Shown: positions 51,617 to 62,962 of the stretch, in pieces | Numbering within the stretch: position 1 is the stretch's first letter | How the letters are laid out: every line of letters starts with the position of its first letter | Assembly: GCF_000715205.1 (NCBI RefSeq) | Contig: NZ_JOTP01000009.1 | Location: 62,001-126,000 of the forward strand | Origin: Bacillus zhangzhouensis | GTDB taxonomy: Bacteria > Bacillota > Bacilli > Bacillales > Bacillaceae | Length of the DNA: 64,000 nt | Direction: 5' to 3' | Translations under genes and position numbers: made by a program | The notes under the pieces: model-generated | Told to the model about the DNA's origin: nothing | The model's input: only the letters and a program-made list of their open reading frames with translations | Databases searched by the model: none

Positions 51617-52681
51617 GTGAAGAAACGTCCGATCCAATTTCTAATATATGCTGCAGGTGTACTGCTTGTCCTTGCATCCTTACTCATTTTGGTTCAGCTC
51701 GACGAGTTATGGATGCCTATTTTTTTATTGTTAAAAGCGGTTCTTATTCCGCTGCTCATTGCCATTTTTATTTCTTATTTGCTTTATCCTATTGTGGAAA
51801 GACTGCATGGGCGAGGCTTGCCGAGAACAGTCAGTCTCTTATTGATTTATGTGCTGTTTTTTGGTGGGATTGGTTTTGCGGTCTATAAAGGGGCGCCTGT
51901 CATGATTACGCAGTTAAATGAGCTGTCTGAACAAATTCCTGTGCTTGCCGAAACCTATAATGGCGCTTTATCTCATATTCATCGTCATACAAGCCATTGG
52001 CCTGACGGACTGCATGAACGGCTTGATCGTTTGATTGTTCAATCGGAAACATATGCAGCAAATGGGGCAGAGCGGATGATTCTAAGCTGTAAAGTATTAT
52101 TTGATTACGCATTAGTCGCAGCGCTCATTCCTTTTCTTGTCTTTTATATGGTGAAAGATATGAATACAATGAAACGGGCTGCATGGTATTTAACCCCGCC
52201 AAGATTTCGAAAGAGAGGACACGCATTTGTGAAAGCAGTCGACGACTCGCTTGGTGATTATATTAGAGGACAATTGCTTGTTTGTTCATTGATTGGGGGA
52301 GCAGCAGCCATCGTTCTCTGGCTGTTTCATATCCCGTATCCGCTTGTATTAGGCATGCTGATTGGAGCAACGAATGTGATTCCGTATTTTGGTCCTATTA
52401 TTGGGGCGATTCCTGCTGTATTTATTGCTTTTACCATTTCGGTGAAATCGGTTATCATTGTGCTGATCACAGTGGCTGTGCTGCAATTTTTGGAAAGCAA
52501 TATACTTAGCCCGATTATCGTTGGAAGAAGTCTTCATATGCATCCTGTCGTCATTATGCTTGTTTTGCTCGCAGGAGGAGAGTTGTTTGGCTTAATTGGG
52601 ATGATTTTAGCCGTACCAACTGCCGCGATTATCAGGGTTATGATTGTGCAATATATCCTGATGAGGCGAAGCGTTCATTGA
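51617..52681 (+). CDS. yrrI: AI-2E family transporter YrrI
   Basis: A 354-residue polytopic membrane protein of the AI-2E (PerM/YdiK) family with about seven to eight helices; conserved features are LLIAIFISYLLYPIVERL near the start, DDSLGDYIRGQLLVCSLIG and the C-terminal NVIPYFGPIIGAIPA and LAGGELFGLIGMILAVPTAA. Substrates in Bacillus are unknown; related members work as Na+/H+ antiporters or exporters. GTG at 51617 has AAGAGGTGA upstream. It is not followed by a terminator; the alaS leader promoter overlaps its stop codon. Confidence 0.87.
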   Translation: MKKRPIQFLIYAAGVLLVLASLLILVQLDELWMPIFLLLKAVLIPLLIAIFISYLLYPIVERLHGRGLPRTVSLLLIYVLFFGGIGFAVYKGAPVMITQLNELSEQIPVLAETYNGALSHIHRHTSHWPDGLHERLDRLIVQSETYAANGAERMILSCKVLFDYALVAALIPFLVFYMVKDMNTMKRAAWYLTPPRFRKRGHAFVKAVDDSLGDYIRGQLLVCSLIGGAAAIVLWLFHIPYPLVLGMLIGATNVIPYFGPIIGAIPAVFIAFTISVKSVIIVLITVAVLQFLESNILSPIIVGRSLHMHPVVIMLVLLAGGELFGLIGMILAVPTAAIIRVMIVQYILMRRSVH

Positions 52682-52706
52682 CAAGACGAGCCGAGTTGTC
52701 TATAAT
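52678..52706 (+). promoter_or_regulatory. Consensus sigma-A promoter of the alaS T-box leader
   Basis: TTGACA (52678-52683), exactly 17 bp, TATAAT (52701-52706): a perfect consensus. The -35 contains the TGA stop of yrrI. Confidence 0.9.
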
Positions 52707-52734
52707 AATTTCGATTCATACATATTGAATTCAA

Positions 52735-52973
52735 TGATGGACCCGAGTACGTTAAAAAGCTGTTGCAGAGAGAGGCTTTATTTTGCTGAGAAAAGCCTTA
52801 TCAGACCTTTAACGGAAGCTAGTCCTGAGTGCAGATAAACACTGCCGCTCTCTTCCAGCGTTATCGGATGTGAAGGTGATAGACGAACATGTCTATAATC
52901 AGGGTGGTACCGCGAGAACATCTCGTCCCTGTGTAAGTAGTTTTATGCTTGCATAGGGCGGGGTGTTTTTTCG
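52735..52973 (+). promoter_or_regulatory. T-box leader of alaS (Ala specifier GCT)
   Basis: Has the T-box AGGGTGGTACCGCGAGA (52901-52917), a terminator stem (52924-52962) and T6. The specifier-loop 3' side reads GAA then GCT (52818-52820), an alanine codon. Together with the strong promoter, it regulates alaS by tRNA-Ala charging. Confidence 0.93.
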
Positions 52974-53014
52974 TTTGTGTGGAGATTGATGAAATGAAAA
53001 GGGAGGATTTTTGA

Positions 53015-55651
53015 ATGAAAACTTTAACTTCTGCTCAAGTACGTCAAATGTTTTTAGACTTTTTTAAAGAAAAAGGACATGCTGTAGAACCGAGTGCGTC
53101 ACTTGTACCGCATGATGATCCAACACTGTTATGGATTAACAGCGGGGTCGCGACATTAAAGAAATACTTTGATGGCCGCGTGGTTCCTGATAATCCGCGT
53201 ATTTGTAACGCGCAAAAATCCATTCGTACGAATGATATCGAGAATGTTGGGAAAACAGCTCGTCATCATACGTTCTTTGAAATGCTTGGCAACTTTTCTA
53301 TTGGTGACTATTTTAAAGAAGAGGCTATTGATTGGGCTTGGGAATTCTTAACGAGTGACGAGTGGATTGGCTTTGATCCGAATTTGTTATCTGTCACTGT
53401 ACACCCAGAGGACGAAGAAGCGTATATTCTTTGGAGAGATAAAATTGGTGTACCTGAAGACCGTATTATTCGCCTTGAAGGAAATTTCTGGGATATTGGC
53501 GAGGGGCCGAGTGGACCGAATACGGAAATTTTCTATGACCGCGGTGAAGCATACGGTCACGACTTGAACGATCCAGAATTATATCCAGGTGGGGAAAATG
53601 AGCGTTATTTAGAAGTATGGAATCTTGTGTTCTCCGAATTCAACCATAATCCAGATGGTACATACACACCACTGCCGAAGAAAAACATTGATACAGGGAT
53701 GGGTCTTGAACGAATGGTATCTGTCATTCAAAACGTCCCGACGAACTTTGATACAGATCTATTCATGCCGATTATTCGTGCTGTAGAAACCATCTCTGGA
53801 GAAAGCTATGGGGAGACGAAGGAAAAGGATACAGCATTTAAAGTCATTGCTGACCACATCCGGACTGTTGCCTTTGCCGTAAGTGACGGAGCGCTTCCTT
53901 CCAATGAAGGCCGCGGGTATGTGTTAAGACGTTTGCTGCGCCGTGCCGTGCGTTATGCAAAAACGATCCATATTCACCGTCCATTCATGTATGATCTAGT
54001 GCCAGTTGTGGCGGAGATCATGAAGGATTTCTATCCAGATGTACAAGCAAAAGAAGAATTTATTGCGAAAGTGATTAAAAACGAGGAAGAACGCTTCCAT
54101 GAAACACTGAATGAAGGGTTAGCCATTTTGTCAGAAGTGATCAAAAAAGAAAGAGACAAAGGCAGCTCACAGATTTCAGGTGAAGATGTATTTAAGCTGT
54201 ATGACACGTATGGATTCCCTGTCGAGCTGACAGAAGAATATGCAGAAGATGAGAACATGACAGTCGATAGAGAAGGCTTCCAGACAGAGATGGAGAAGCA
54301 GCGTGAACGTGCAAGAAATGCGAGACAAGATGTTGGCAGTATGCAGGTTCAAGGCGGAGCTCTAGGTGATATTAAAGTAGAGAGTACCTTCGTTGGTTAC
54401 GAAAATTTAACTGCGGCCTCCCGTATGATCGAATTGCTTCAAAATGGTGAAATTGTCGCGGAAGCACATGAAGGAGAAACGGTGCAAATCTTATTAGATG
54501 AAACACCTTTCTACGCAGAAAGCGGCGGACAAGTTGCTGATAAAGGGACATTAAAAAGCGCAGAAGCCATCATTGAAATCAAGGATGTGAAAAAGGCGCC
54601 AAACGGTCAGCATGTCCATGAAGGAGTGGTCGTAAGCGGTACGGCTCAAAAAGGACTTGAAGTGACTGCAGAAGTGGAATCAGCTCTTCGAAAAGGCATT
54701 GTGAAAAACCATACAGCGACGCACCTGCTTCATCAGGCTTTGAAAGATGTACTGGGCACACACGTGAACCAAGCAGGCTCATTGGTGAATGAAAACAGAC
54801 TTCGCTTTGATTTCTCTCATTTTGGACAAGTAACAAAAGAAGAATTGTCACAGATTGAAAAAATCGTCAACGAAAAAATTTGGGAAGGCATTTCTGTTGC
54901 CATTGACCTAAAACCAATTGCTGAAGCGAAAGAAATGGGCGCAATGGCGCTGTTTGGTGAGAAGTATGGCAATATTGTCCGCGTTGTCCAGGTAGGCGAT
55001 TACAGCATCGAGCTATGCGGCGGCTGTCACGTACAAAATACTGCGGAAATCGGTTTGTTTAAAATTGCATCTGAATCGGGTATTGGTGCTGGAACGCGCC
55101 GTATTGAGGCTGTCACTGGTAAAGGTGCCTACGAAGAATTAAATGACCAGCTGGCTATTTTAGAGCAGGCAGCTAGTGAGCTTAAGTCAAATACAAAAGA
55201 TGTACCAAAACGTATCGCTTCATTACAGGCAGATTTAAAAGAGGTTCAAAGAGAAAACGAGTCCCTTCTTGCGAAATTAAGTCAGGCAGAAGCAGGCTCT
55301 ATTTTAGAAAAAGTAATAGACATTGGCGGAGTGAAAGTGTTAACAGAAAAAGTAAACGCCAAAGACATGAACCATTTAAGAACAATGGTAGATGACTTAA
55401 AAGCGAAATTAGGATCAGCTGTCATCGTGCTCGGAGCCGTTCAAAATGGAAAAGTAAACATTTCAGCAGGAGTGACAAAAGACGTTATCGAAAAAGGCCT
55501 TCATGCAGGGAAGCTTGTCAAGCAGGCAGCTGAAATCTGCGGCGGAGGCGGAGGCGGACGTCCAGACATGGCGCAAGCAGGCGGGAAACAACCAGAAAAG
55601 CTTGAAGAAGCACTGGCAACTGTCGAAGAATCTGTCAAATCCGTTTTATAA
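53015..55651 (+). CDS. alaS: Alanine-tRNA ligase
   Basis: Full-length 878-residue class II synthetase: catalytic core ([31 protein letters not shown]), editing domain with [11 protein letters not shown] and [13 protein letters not shown] zinc ligands, then a coiled coil and the C-Ala/DHHA1 domain ([20 protein letters not shown]). GGGAGG precedes the ATG. It is monocistronic or reads into yrzL-ruvX-yrzB after a 90-bp gap without a clear terminator. Confidence 0.97.
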   Translation: MKTLTSAQVRQMFLDFFKEKGHAVEPSASLVPHDDPTLLWINSGVATLKKYFDGRVVPDNPRICNAQKSIRTNDIENVGKTARHHTFFEMLGNFSIGDYFKEEAIDWAWEFLTSDEWIGFDPNLLSVTVHPEDEEAYILWRDKIGVPEDRIIRLEGNFWDIGEGPSGPNTEIFYDRGEAYGHDLNDPELYPGGENERYLEVWNLVFSEFNHNPDGTYTPLPKKNIDTGMGLERMVSVIQNVPTNFDTDLFMPIIRAVETISGESYGETKEKDTAFKVIADHIRTVAFAVSDGALPSNEGRGYVLRRLLRRAVRYAKTIHIHRPFMYDLVPVVAEIMKDFYPDVQAKEEFIAKVIKNEEERFHETLNEGLAILSEVIKKERDKGSSQISGEDVFKLYDTYGFPVELTEEYAEDENMTVDREGFQTEMEKQRERARNARQDVGSMQVQGGALGDIKVESTFVGYENLTAASRMIELLQNGEIVAEAHEGETVQILLDETPFYAESGGQVADKGTLKSAEAIIEIKDVKKAPNGQHVHEGVVVSGTAQKGLEVTAEVESALRKGIVKNHTATHLLHQALKDVLGTHVNQAGSLVNENRLRFDFSHFGQVTKEELSQIEKIVNEKIWEGISVAIDLKPIAEAKEMGAMALFGEKYGNIVRVVQVGDYSIELCGGCHVQNTAEIGLFKIASESGIGAGTRRIEAVTGKGAYEELNDQLAILEQAASELKSNTKDVPKRIASLQADLKEVQRENESLLAKLSQAEAGSILEKVIDIGGVKVLTEKVNAKDMNHLRTMVDDLKAKLGSAVIVLGAVQNGKVNISAGVTKDVIEKGLHAGKLVKQAAEICGGGGGGRPDMAQAGGKQPEKLEEALATVEESVKSVL

Positions 55652-55740
55652 TCAGGCAATGTAGTGTAGAATAATGGTATTAGATGAGCGGTTAGAAAAA
55701 AGCTTGCTAGTAGAATGTTGGAAGAGAGGTGCAAGAAGCA

Positions 55741-56007
55741 GTGAGTTCATTTGATAAGACAATGAAGTTTAACTTCTCTGATGATTCAGCTGAAACCAAT
55801 GTGAATGAAGTGCTCATTACAGTCTATGACGCACTCCAAGAAAAAGGATACAACCCGATCAATCAAATTGTCGGATACTTGCTGTCAGGCGACCCTGCTT
55901 ATATTCCAAGACATCAGGATGCACGCAACCTAATTCGTAAACTAGAACGAGACGAATTAATTGAGGAATTGGTTAAATCGTACTTAGAGACACATAAAGA
56001 GGCGTAA
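55741..56007 (+). CDS. yrzL: IreB-family protein YrzL (DUF965)
   Basis: An 88-residue protein nearly identical to the family: [58 protein letters not shown]. IreB of enterococci is phosphorylated by the kinase IreK and affects cephalosporin resistance; the role in Bacillus is unknown. GTG at 55741 with GAGAGGTG upstream gives the usual start MSSFDKT. It lies 3 bp before ruvX. Confidence 0.93.
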   Translation: MSSFDKTMKFNFSDDSAETNVNEVLITVYDALQEKGYNPINQIVGYLLSGDPAYIPRHQDARNLIRKLERDELIEELVKSYLETHKEA

Positions 56008-56010
56008 AAC

Positions 56011-56427
56011 ATGAGAATTTTAGGCTTAGATTTAGGCACGAAAACCCTTGGTGTTGCGATCAGTGATGAAATGGGATGGACTGCGCAAGGGATTGAAACA
56101 ATTAAAATTGATGAAGCAGGCGGAGACTTTGGTCTCGCCCGCCTGTCTGACATCATTGCGCAATACGGAACGGATAAAATCGTACTTGGCTTTCCAAAGA
56201 ATATGAATGGTACGGTCGGTCCAAGAGGCGAAGCCAGCCAATCATTTGCGAAAGTGTTAGAAAACACGTACAATGTTCCTGTTGTGCTTTGGGACGAGCG
56301 TCTGTCGACAATGGCAGCGGAAAAAATGCTCATCTCTGCAGATGTGAGCAGACAAAAGCGTAAAAAAGTCATTGATAAAATGGCGGCTGTCATGATCCTG
56401 CAAGGGTACTTAGACAGCTTAAATTAA
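56011..56427 (+). CDS. ruvX: Holliday junction resolvase-like RuvX (YqgF family)
   Basis: A 138-residue RNase H-fold protein: [51 protein letters not shown] and [13 protein letters not shown]. YqgF members are involved in pre-16S rRNA 5'-end maturation; resolvase activity is reported for some. In B. subtilis it is yrrK. Between yrzL and yrzB in one gene run. Confidence 0.94.
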   Translation: MRILGLDLGTKTLGVAISDEMGWTAQGIETIKIDEAGGDFGLARLSDIIAQYGTDKIVLGFPKNMNGTVGPRGEASQSFAKVLENTYNVPVVLWDERLSTMAAEKMLISADVSRQKRKKVIDKMAAVMILQGYLDSLN

Positions 56428-56442
56428 AATGAGGTGAATCAA

Positions 56443-56727
56443 ATGGAACACGGAGAAAAGCAAATTACAATCGTTGATGATAATGGAAATGAACAGCTTT
56501 GCGAAGTACTATTTACTTTTGAAAGCGACCATTTTAACAAATCATATGTTCTTTACTACCCTATTTCTGAGCAAGACAACGAAGAAATTGAAATTCATGC
56601 ATCAAGCTTCACACCGAACGAAGACGGTGAAGATGGCGAGCTAGAGCCAATCGAAACAGATGAAGAGTGGGACATGATCGAAGAAACGTTAAATACGTTC
56701 TTAGATCAAGAAGAAGACGAAGAATAG
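56443..56727 (+). CDS. yrzB: DUF1292 protein YrzB
   Basis: A 94-residue, very acidic protein: [29 protein letters not shown] and a C-terminal acidic tail ([15 protein letters not shown]), the DUF1292 pattern. Function unknown. ATG at 56443 has GAGGTGA upstream; an in-frame ATG three codons earlier lies before this SD. The conserved order yrzL-ruvX-yrzB is seen across Firmicutes; here it is interrupted downstream by the bioY operon. Confidence 0.9.
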   Translation: MEHGEKQITIVDDNGNEQLCEVLFTFESDHFNKSYVLYYPISEQDNEEIEIHASSFTPNEDGEDGELEPIETDEEWDMIEETLNTFLDQEEDEE

Positions 56728-56732
56728 AACAA

Positions 56733-56786
56733 ACAAAAGGCCTGTGAATATGATCTAAATGATCTTTTTTCACGGGTCTTTTTTAC
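56733..56786 (+). terminator. Terminator of yrzB
   Basis: AAAAGGCCTGTGAA pairs with TTCACGGGTCTTTT (G-U pairs allowed) across a loop of about 20 nt, followed by T-run. Confidence 0.7.
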
Positions 56787-56792
56787 GCCTAA

Positions 56793-56825
56793 TATGTTAA
56801 CTTTAATTAATTTAAGGTTGACATA
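56793..56825 (+). promoter_or_regulatory. BirA operator overlapping the bioY promoter
   Basis: TGTTAAC (56795-56801), 15 bp, GTTGACA (56817-56823) forms the BirA box known for biotin genes in Firmicutes. The right half-site contains TTGACA, which can serve as the -35 of the bioY promoter; the -10 is poor (TACTCT at 17 bp). Confidence 0.85.
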
Positions 56826-56878
56826 AAACGCTCGAACTTTTACTCTATTTTTATCAAAGAATCGAGTGAGGGGCATGA

Positions 56879-57448
56879 ATGTTGAAAATTCAAGATATGA
56901 TGCAAATGGCGTTAATGACAGCAGTCATTGGGATGTTAGGGTTGATCCCGCCGATTTTACTTACGTTTACACCTGTACCAATCACATTGCAAACCGCAGG
57001 TCTTTTGCTTGCAGGGGGGCTGTTAAAGCCAAAACAAGCGCTGATCAGTTTACTTCTTTTTCTCCTGATTGTGGCAGCAGGCGCACCTCTTTTGTCTGGA
57101 GGAAGAGGCGGGATTGGGGTCTTTTTTGGACCAAGCGGTGGTTTTTTACTTGCTTATCCAGTGGCTGCCTTTATGATCAGCCTGTGGTTGAACCGGCTGA
57201 AAAAAGTGACCGCTCTGCGTCTTTTTATGATCTATGGGGTATGCAGTATCGGGATTCTGTATGTATGCGGCATTCCTTTTCAAGCCATGATGATGCATAT
57301 AAAAGTCACACAGGCAGCTCTGCTCAGTTTGATTTATGTACCAGGTGATCTCATCAAAGCTGGAATGTGTGCTGTCTTCACGGTGAAAATCATTCAAGCA
57401 ATGTCCTATCGAAAAAGGGACCTACATAAAGGGAGGCGTGCGGTTTGA
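56879..57448 (+). CDS. bioY: Biotin transporter S-component BioY (YhfU-like)
   Basis: A 189-residue membrane protein with six helices; family signatures FTPVPITLQTAGLLLAGGLL and GGRGGIGVFFGPSGGFLLAY near the middle, and YVPGDLIKAGMCA near the end. BioY imports biotin alone or with an ECF energising module. GAGTGAGGGGC precedes the ATG. The BirA box upstream makes biotin repression very likely. It overlaps yhfT by 4 bp. In B. subtilis the equivalent yhfU-yhfT-yhfS operon lies elsewhere on the chromosome. Confidence 0.93.
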   Translation: MLKIQDMMQMALMTAVIGMLGLIPPILLTFTPVPITLQTAGLLLAGGLLKPKQALISLLLFLLIVAAGAPLLSGGRGGIGVFFGPSGGFLLAYPVAAFMISLWLNRLKKVTALRLFMIYGVCSIGILYVCGIPFQAMMMHIKVTQAALLSLIYVPGDLIKAGMCAVFTVKIIQAMSYRKRDLHKGRRAV

Positions 57449-58908
57449 TTAGAATAACTGAAAGCTATGCAGTACATGCAAAAATGAAACCAAATCATAT
57501 CGCCATCATAGATGAACAAGAGAGCATCACTTATCAAGATTGGTATGAACGCGTGCAAACATCAGCACAGTGGCTAAATGAAACGGCTCATCACCAAAAA
57601 AGAGTCGCTTTTTTAGTATCAAATGGTGCTTCTTTTCTACAAATATTTGCTGGAGCGGCTTGCGCAGGATGGACAGCCGTTCCTCTTGATCCGAGATGGA
57701 GCCATGAAGAATGTGTAGAAAAGCTCTTGTTAAGTGAGGCGGATCTCGTCATTATTGAGGATCGATATATGAGAAGGTTTGAAAAGAACAAGGTAGACAT
57801 ACCGGTTCTTTCTTTATCTGAATGGAAAGAAAGAATGAGCCCTATCACATACGTTCAATCTAACAATCAAGATACCGAGGAAGATCCTGCCTTTTATATG
57901 GGGTTTACTTCAGGATCAACGGGTTCACCCAAAGCCTTTATGAGGCGTCAGCAGTCATGGATCGAGAGCTTTCGAATGACAGCCTCTGAATTTGGGATCA
58001 CTCATCAAGATCATGTTCTCATTTTAGGCACACTCTTATCCTCTCATTTTTTATATGGTGCCATCAGTACACTATACTTTGGCGGCACGGTGACGTTATT
58101 AGAAAAGTTTGTGCCAGAGAAAGGAAAGACAGCCCTAGAAAGGGGAGACATCACTGCTGTTTATACGGTCCCTACCATGACAGAATCATTACTGCAAATT
58201 GATGCTTTCGGAGACACCCCGCTTCTTGTCATATCCTCTGGGGCTGATTGGGGAATCTCTTCAAAAAAACAACTAGTAAACAACTATCCCCATATCACAT
58301 TTTTTGATTTTTATGGAACATCAGAGTTGAGTTTTGTCTCCTATTTATCTTCAACTGACTTTCTGCAAAAGCCTTCTTCTGTCGGACGGCCTTTCTCTAC
58401 GATTCAAGTTGAAGTGAGGCGAGCAGATCAATCCATCTGTCAGCCAAATGAAACAGGGAGAATTTATGTGAAAAGCCCGATGTCTTTTTCAGGCTATTTA
58501 CACGAGGAAAAACCTCCGCAGGAGTGGCTGACAGTTTATGATATGGGGTGGCTGGATGAAGACGGATATCTGTATATGAGCGGCCGTGAGAATGGCATGA
58601 TCGTTTATGGAGGACTGAATATTTTTCCAGAGGAAATTGAGCGGGTGCTAAATGAACAGCCAGAGGTGAAGCGGTCGATCGTCATTGGCCTTCCTGATCC
58701 ATATTGGGGTGAAATCCCTGTTGCCATTATAGAAAAAGCGCAGCAGACGAAAACCATTCGGCAAGCTGCCAAAGAAAAACTAGCGGCTTATAAGGTACCA
58801 AAAAAATGGCTTGTCATTGACCAAATGATTGAAACATCCGGCGGGAAAATCGCCCGTGCCAGCATGAAAAAGTGGGCGGAGGATCAATTGGCATGCAAGC
58901 AGTCATAG
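57445..58908 (+). CDS. yhfT: Acyl-CoA synthetase (ANL superfamily) YhfT
   Basis: A 487-residue AMP-forming acyl-CoA ligase: P-loop GFTSGSTGSPKAFMRR, FYGTSELSF, YDMGWLDEDGYLYMSGRENG and the catalytic lysine region TSGGKIARAS near the C-terminus. The substrate is not known; membership in a biotin-regulated operon suggests a carboxylate linked to the pimeloyl precursor or fatty acid pool. TTG start with GGGAGGCG upstream, overlapping bioY. It overlaps yhfS by 16 bp. Confidence 0.87.
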   Translation: MIRITESYAVHAKMKPNHIAIIDEQESITYQDWYERVQTSAQWLNETAHHQKRVAFLVSNGASFLQIFAGAACAGWTAVPLDPRWSHEECVEKLLLSEADLVIIEDRYMRRFEKNKVDIPVLSLSEWKERMSPITYVQSNNQDTEEDPAFYMGFTSGSTGSPKAFMRRQQSWIESFRMTASEFGITHQDHVLILGTLLSSHFLYGAISTLYFGGTVTLLEKFVPEKGKTALERGDITAVYTVPTMTESLLQIDAFGDTPLLVISSGADWGISSKKQLVNNYPHITFFDFYGTSELSFVSYLSSTDFLQKPSSVGRPFSTIQVEVRRADQSICQPNETGRIYVKSPMSFSGYLHEEKPPQEWLTVYDMGWLDEDGYLYMSGRENGMIVYGGLNIFPEEIERVLNEQPEVKRSIVIGLPDPYWGEIPVAIIEKAQQTKTIRQAAKEKLAAYKVPKKWLVIDQMIETSGGKIARASMKKWAEDQLACKQS

Positions 58909-59978
58909 TGGAAGCGAAACGGACACCCTTCGGTGACAAAAACGGAATGCTGAAGGATTACCGTCCAGAGCATTTAGCGGCGCCCCTTATTCAGCATTTG
59001 TCTCAGCTGAGGAAGCCAGATGACGTGATTTTAGGCAATGTGGTAGGAGGTGGGGGAAACATTGCTCGCCTGTCCTCATTAGAAGCAGGGCTTTCTCTAC
59101 ACATTCCCGGTATGACCATTGACAGGCAGTGTGCCTCTGGTCTTGAAGCGATTAGAACAGCTTGTGTCATGGTTCAATCGGGGGAGGGCTCGATGTATAT
59201 CGCAGGCGGGACTGAAAGCATTTCAGGATCACCAATGAAAGAAAGAGCCCGCTTTTCACCGGAGTGGTTGGGAGATCCACATATGGGAGAAGCAGCAGAG
59301 CTGGCCGCATCAAGATTTTCTGTCACGAGAAGAGAACAAGATGATTATGCGCTTTTAAGCTGGGAAAGAAGTATAGAGGCATTCAAACAAGGAACGTATT
59401 TAGAAGAAATTGTTCCGATTGACGGGATGAACACAGATGAAGCGGCCGCTAAAATAAGACCAATCGCAAGGCTGATCGAGCGGGCAAAGCCTGTCTTTTT
59501 ACCAGAAGGAACTGTGACCGTAACCAATAGCTGCAAGGAAGCCGACGGCGCAGCCGCAGTCGTTGTGATGGAAAGAGGTGAAGCGGAGGCCAAAGGCTTA
59601 AGGCCTAAGTTACGGTATGTCGGAAGTGCTGTGACGGCTATGCATCCGCATTTTCCTGCTGCTTCACCCATTGAGGCGATCAAGAAACTATTACATAAGG
59701 AACAGATGAAGATAGAGGACGTAGCGCTGTTTGAAATCAATGAAGCGTTTGCGCTCAAAGTAGCGCTTATTGCTCGGACGCTAGGTATACCTTATGACCG
59801 GATCAACAGAAGAGGCGGTGCACTTTGTCTTGGGCATCCATACAGCGCATCAGGAGCTTCCATGATGGTGAGGTTATTTTACGAAGCTCACGCCTTGCCG
59901 AAAGGAAGCTATGTCATGGCTGCCATTGGCAGTGGTGGCGGTGTTGGTTTAGCCGTACTATGTGAAGTTCTGTCATGA
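58893..59978 (+). CDS. yhfS: Thiolase-family acetyl-CoA acyltransferase YhfS, one catalytic Cys missing
   Basis: A 361-residue thiolase. The nucleophilic cysteine is present in DRQCASGLEA, and the histidine in CLGHPYSASGAS; NEAFALK is kept. The usual C-terminal CxGGGxG, which carries the second catalytic cysteine, reads GSGGGVG, so that cysteine is absent. It is shorter than a typical 390-residue thiolase. Either it acts in a different direction or on a modified mechanism. ATG at 58893 has GGAGG within the end of yhfT. Confidence 0.85.
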   Translation: MQAVIVEAKRTPFGDKNGMLKDYRPEHLAAPLIQHLSQLRKPDDVILGNVVGGGGNIARLSSLEAGLSLHIPGMTIDRQCASGLEAIRTACVMVQSGEGSMYIAGGTESISGSPMKERARFSPEWLGDPHMGEAAELAASRFSVTRREQDDYALLSWERSIEAFKQGTYLEEIVPIDGMNTDEAAAKIRPIARLIERAKPVFLPEGTVTVTNSCKEADGAAAVVVMERGEAEAKGLRPKLRYVGSAVTAMHPHFPAASPIEAIKKLLHKEQMKIEDVALFEINEAFALKVALIARTLGIPYDRINRRGGALCLGHPYSASGASMMVRLFYEAHALPKGSYVMAAIGSGGGVGLAVLCEVLS

Positions 59979-60051
59979 GATGCATGGGGAAGTAATTGCC
60001 GAACTCCGTCGAATCATGTACTATAAAGGCTAGATGTGAGGAGGGCCATGC

Positions 60052-61134
60052 ATGTTTTCAGAACAAAAGAAACGACCATTTTTCAAAAGAAAAAAGGGGA
60101 TCGTCCTGTTATCTGTACTTGCTGTGATCATTATTGCAGCATTATCAGGCTTTTTATATGTTAAATCAGCACTTGGACCGGTCGATCAAAAAAGCAAACA
60201 AACAATTAATATTCATATTCCGAATGGGACATCTGTCCGTGAGATTGCGGGCATTTTAAAAGAGAATGGGCTTATTTCGAATGACACGATTTTCACTTAC
60301 TATGCAAAATACAAAAACGCGTCCGGCTTTAAAGCAGGATACTTTCATTTGAAACAAACAATGGACGCCGAACAGCTCATTCAAAAGCTGACATCTGGCG
60401 GCACAGATTACGCCTTTCAGCTTGTAATTCCTGAAGGAAAACAGCTGTCTGATATTGCAACGATCATTGCCAACCAGACGAATTTTTCAGCGAAGGAAGT
60501 TGAAGCGAAGCTGGATGATCCAACTTTTATTAAAAAGTTGATGAAAAAATACCCGAAAACGGTGACATCACAGGTTGATGGAAAACAGGTCAAACATCCG
60601 TTAGAGGGATATTTATTCCCTGCTACGTATCCATTTTATCGTGAGGATGAATCACTCGAAACGATCATTGATACAATGATTAAACAAACGGATCAATACG
60701 TGAAAACATATGAAAAAGACATGAAAAAGAGAAACATGTCCATACACGATGTGTTAACAATGGCATCACTGATTGAAATGGAAGCAACGGAAAAGACGGA
60801 TCGCTCAAAAATCTCAAGTGTGTTTTATAACCGATTGAAAAAGGACATGCCGCTCCAAACAGACCCAACAGTCCTTTATGCGCTTGGTGAGCATAAATCC
60901 CGAGTCTATTACAAAGACCTAAAGGTGAAATCGCCGTATAATACGTATATCAACAAAGGGCTGCCACCTGGACCAATTGCAAATGCTGGTGAATCTTCAT
61001 GGAAAGCAGCACTGCACCCAGAGAAAACGGATTTTGTTTACTTCCTTGCGAAGAAAAATGGAGAAGTCGTATTTACGAAAACGTTAAATGAGCACAACAA
61101 AGCGAAAGCGAAATACATCACAGGCAGCAATTAA
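60052..61134 (+). CDS. mltG: Endolytic murein transglycosylase MltG (YrrL)
   Basis: A 360-residue membrane-anchored lytic transglycosylase that cleaves nascent glycan and may end chain growth. It has one N-terminal helix (about 16-37), a LysM-like subdomain (INIHIPNGTSVREIAGILKE), and the YceG core with the catalytic glutamate in ASLIEMEATEKTDR and QTDPTVLYALG, KGLPPGPIANAG. GAGGAGGG precedes the ATG. Confidence 0.94.
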   Translation: MFSEQKKRPFFKRKKGIVLLSVLAVIIIAALSGFLYVKSALGPVDQKSKQTINIHIPNGTSVREIAGILKENGLISNDTIFTYYAKYKNASGFKAGYFHLKQTMDAEQLIQKLTSGGTDYAFQLVIPEGKQLSDIATIIANQTNFSAKEVEAKLDDPTFIKKLMKKYPKTVTSQVDGKQVKHPLEGYLFPATYPFYREDESLETIIDTMIKQTDQYVKTYEKDMKKRNMSIHDVLTMASLIEMEATEKTDRSKISSVFYNRLKKDMPLQTDPTVLYALGEHKSRVYYKDLKVKSPYNTYINKGLPPGPIANAGESSWKAALHPEKTDFVYFLAKKNGEVVFTKTLNEHNKAKAKYITGSN

Positions 61135-61146
61135 CGCACATGTGAA

Positions 61147-61192
61147 TCGAAAAAGACTGTAGACAATAGCCAGATTGCCTGCAGTTTTTTTC
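61147..61192 (+). terminator. Terminator of mltG
   Basis: ACTGTAGACAA pairs with TTGCCTGCAGT with one bulge and is flanked by A5 and T7. Confidence 0.75.
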
Positions 61193-61216
61193 GTTGGAAT
61201 ATCCATTTTATAGGTT

Positions 61217-61246
61217 CGCAATTACCACTTCTTTGTGGTAAAATAT
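61217..61246 (+). promoter_or_regulatory. Promoter of trmR-trhP with a palindrome in the spacer
   Basis: TTCGCA (61217-61222), 18 bp, TAAAAT (61241-61246). The perfect inverted repeat TTACCAC/GTGGTAA (61224-61230 and 61237-61243) fills the spacer and covers the start of the -10, as an operator would. Confidence 0.5.
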
Positions 61247-61266
61247 ATCGGGTTGTTTTTACTTAG

Positions 61267-62942
<1,676 letters not shown>

Positions 62943-62962
62943 TATAAGAGGAGGCAGAGGAA

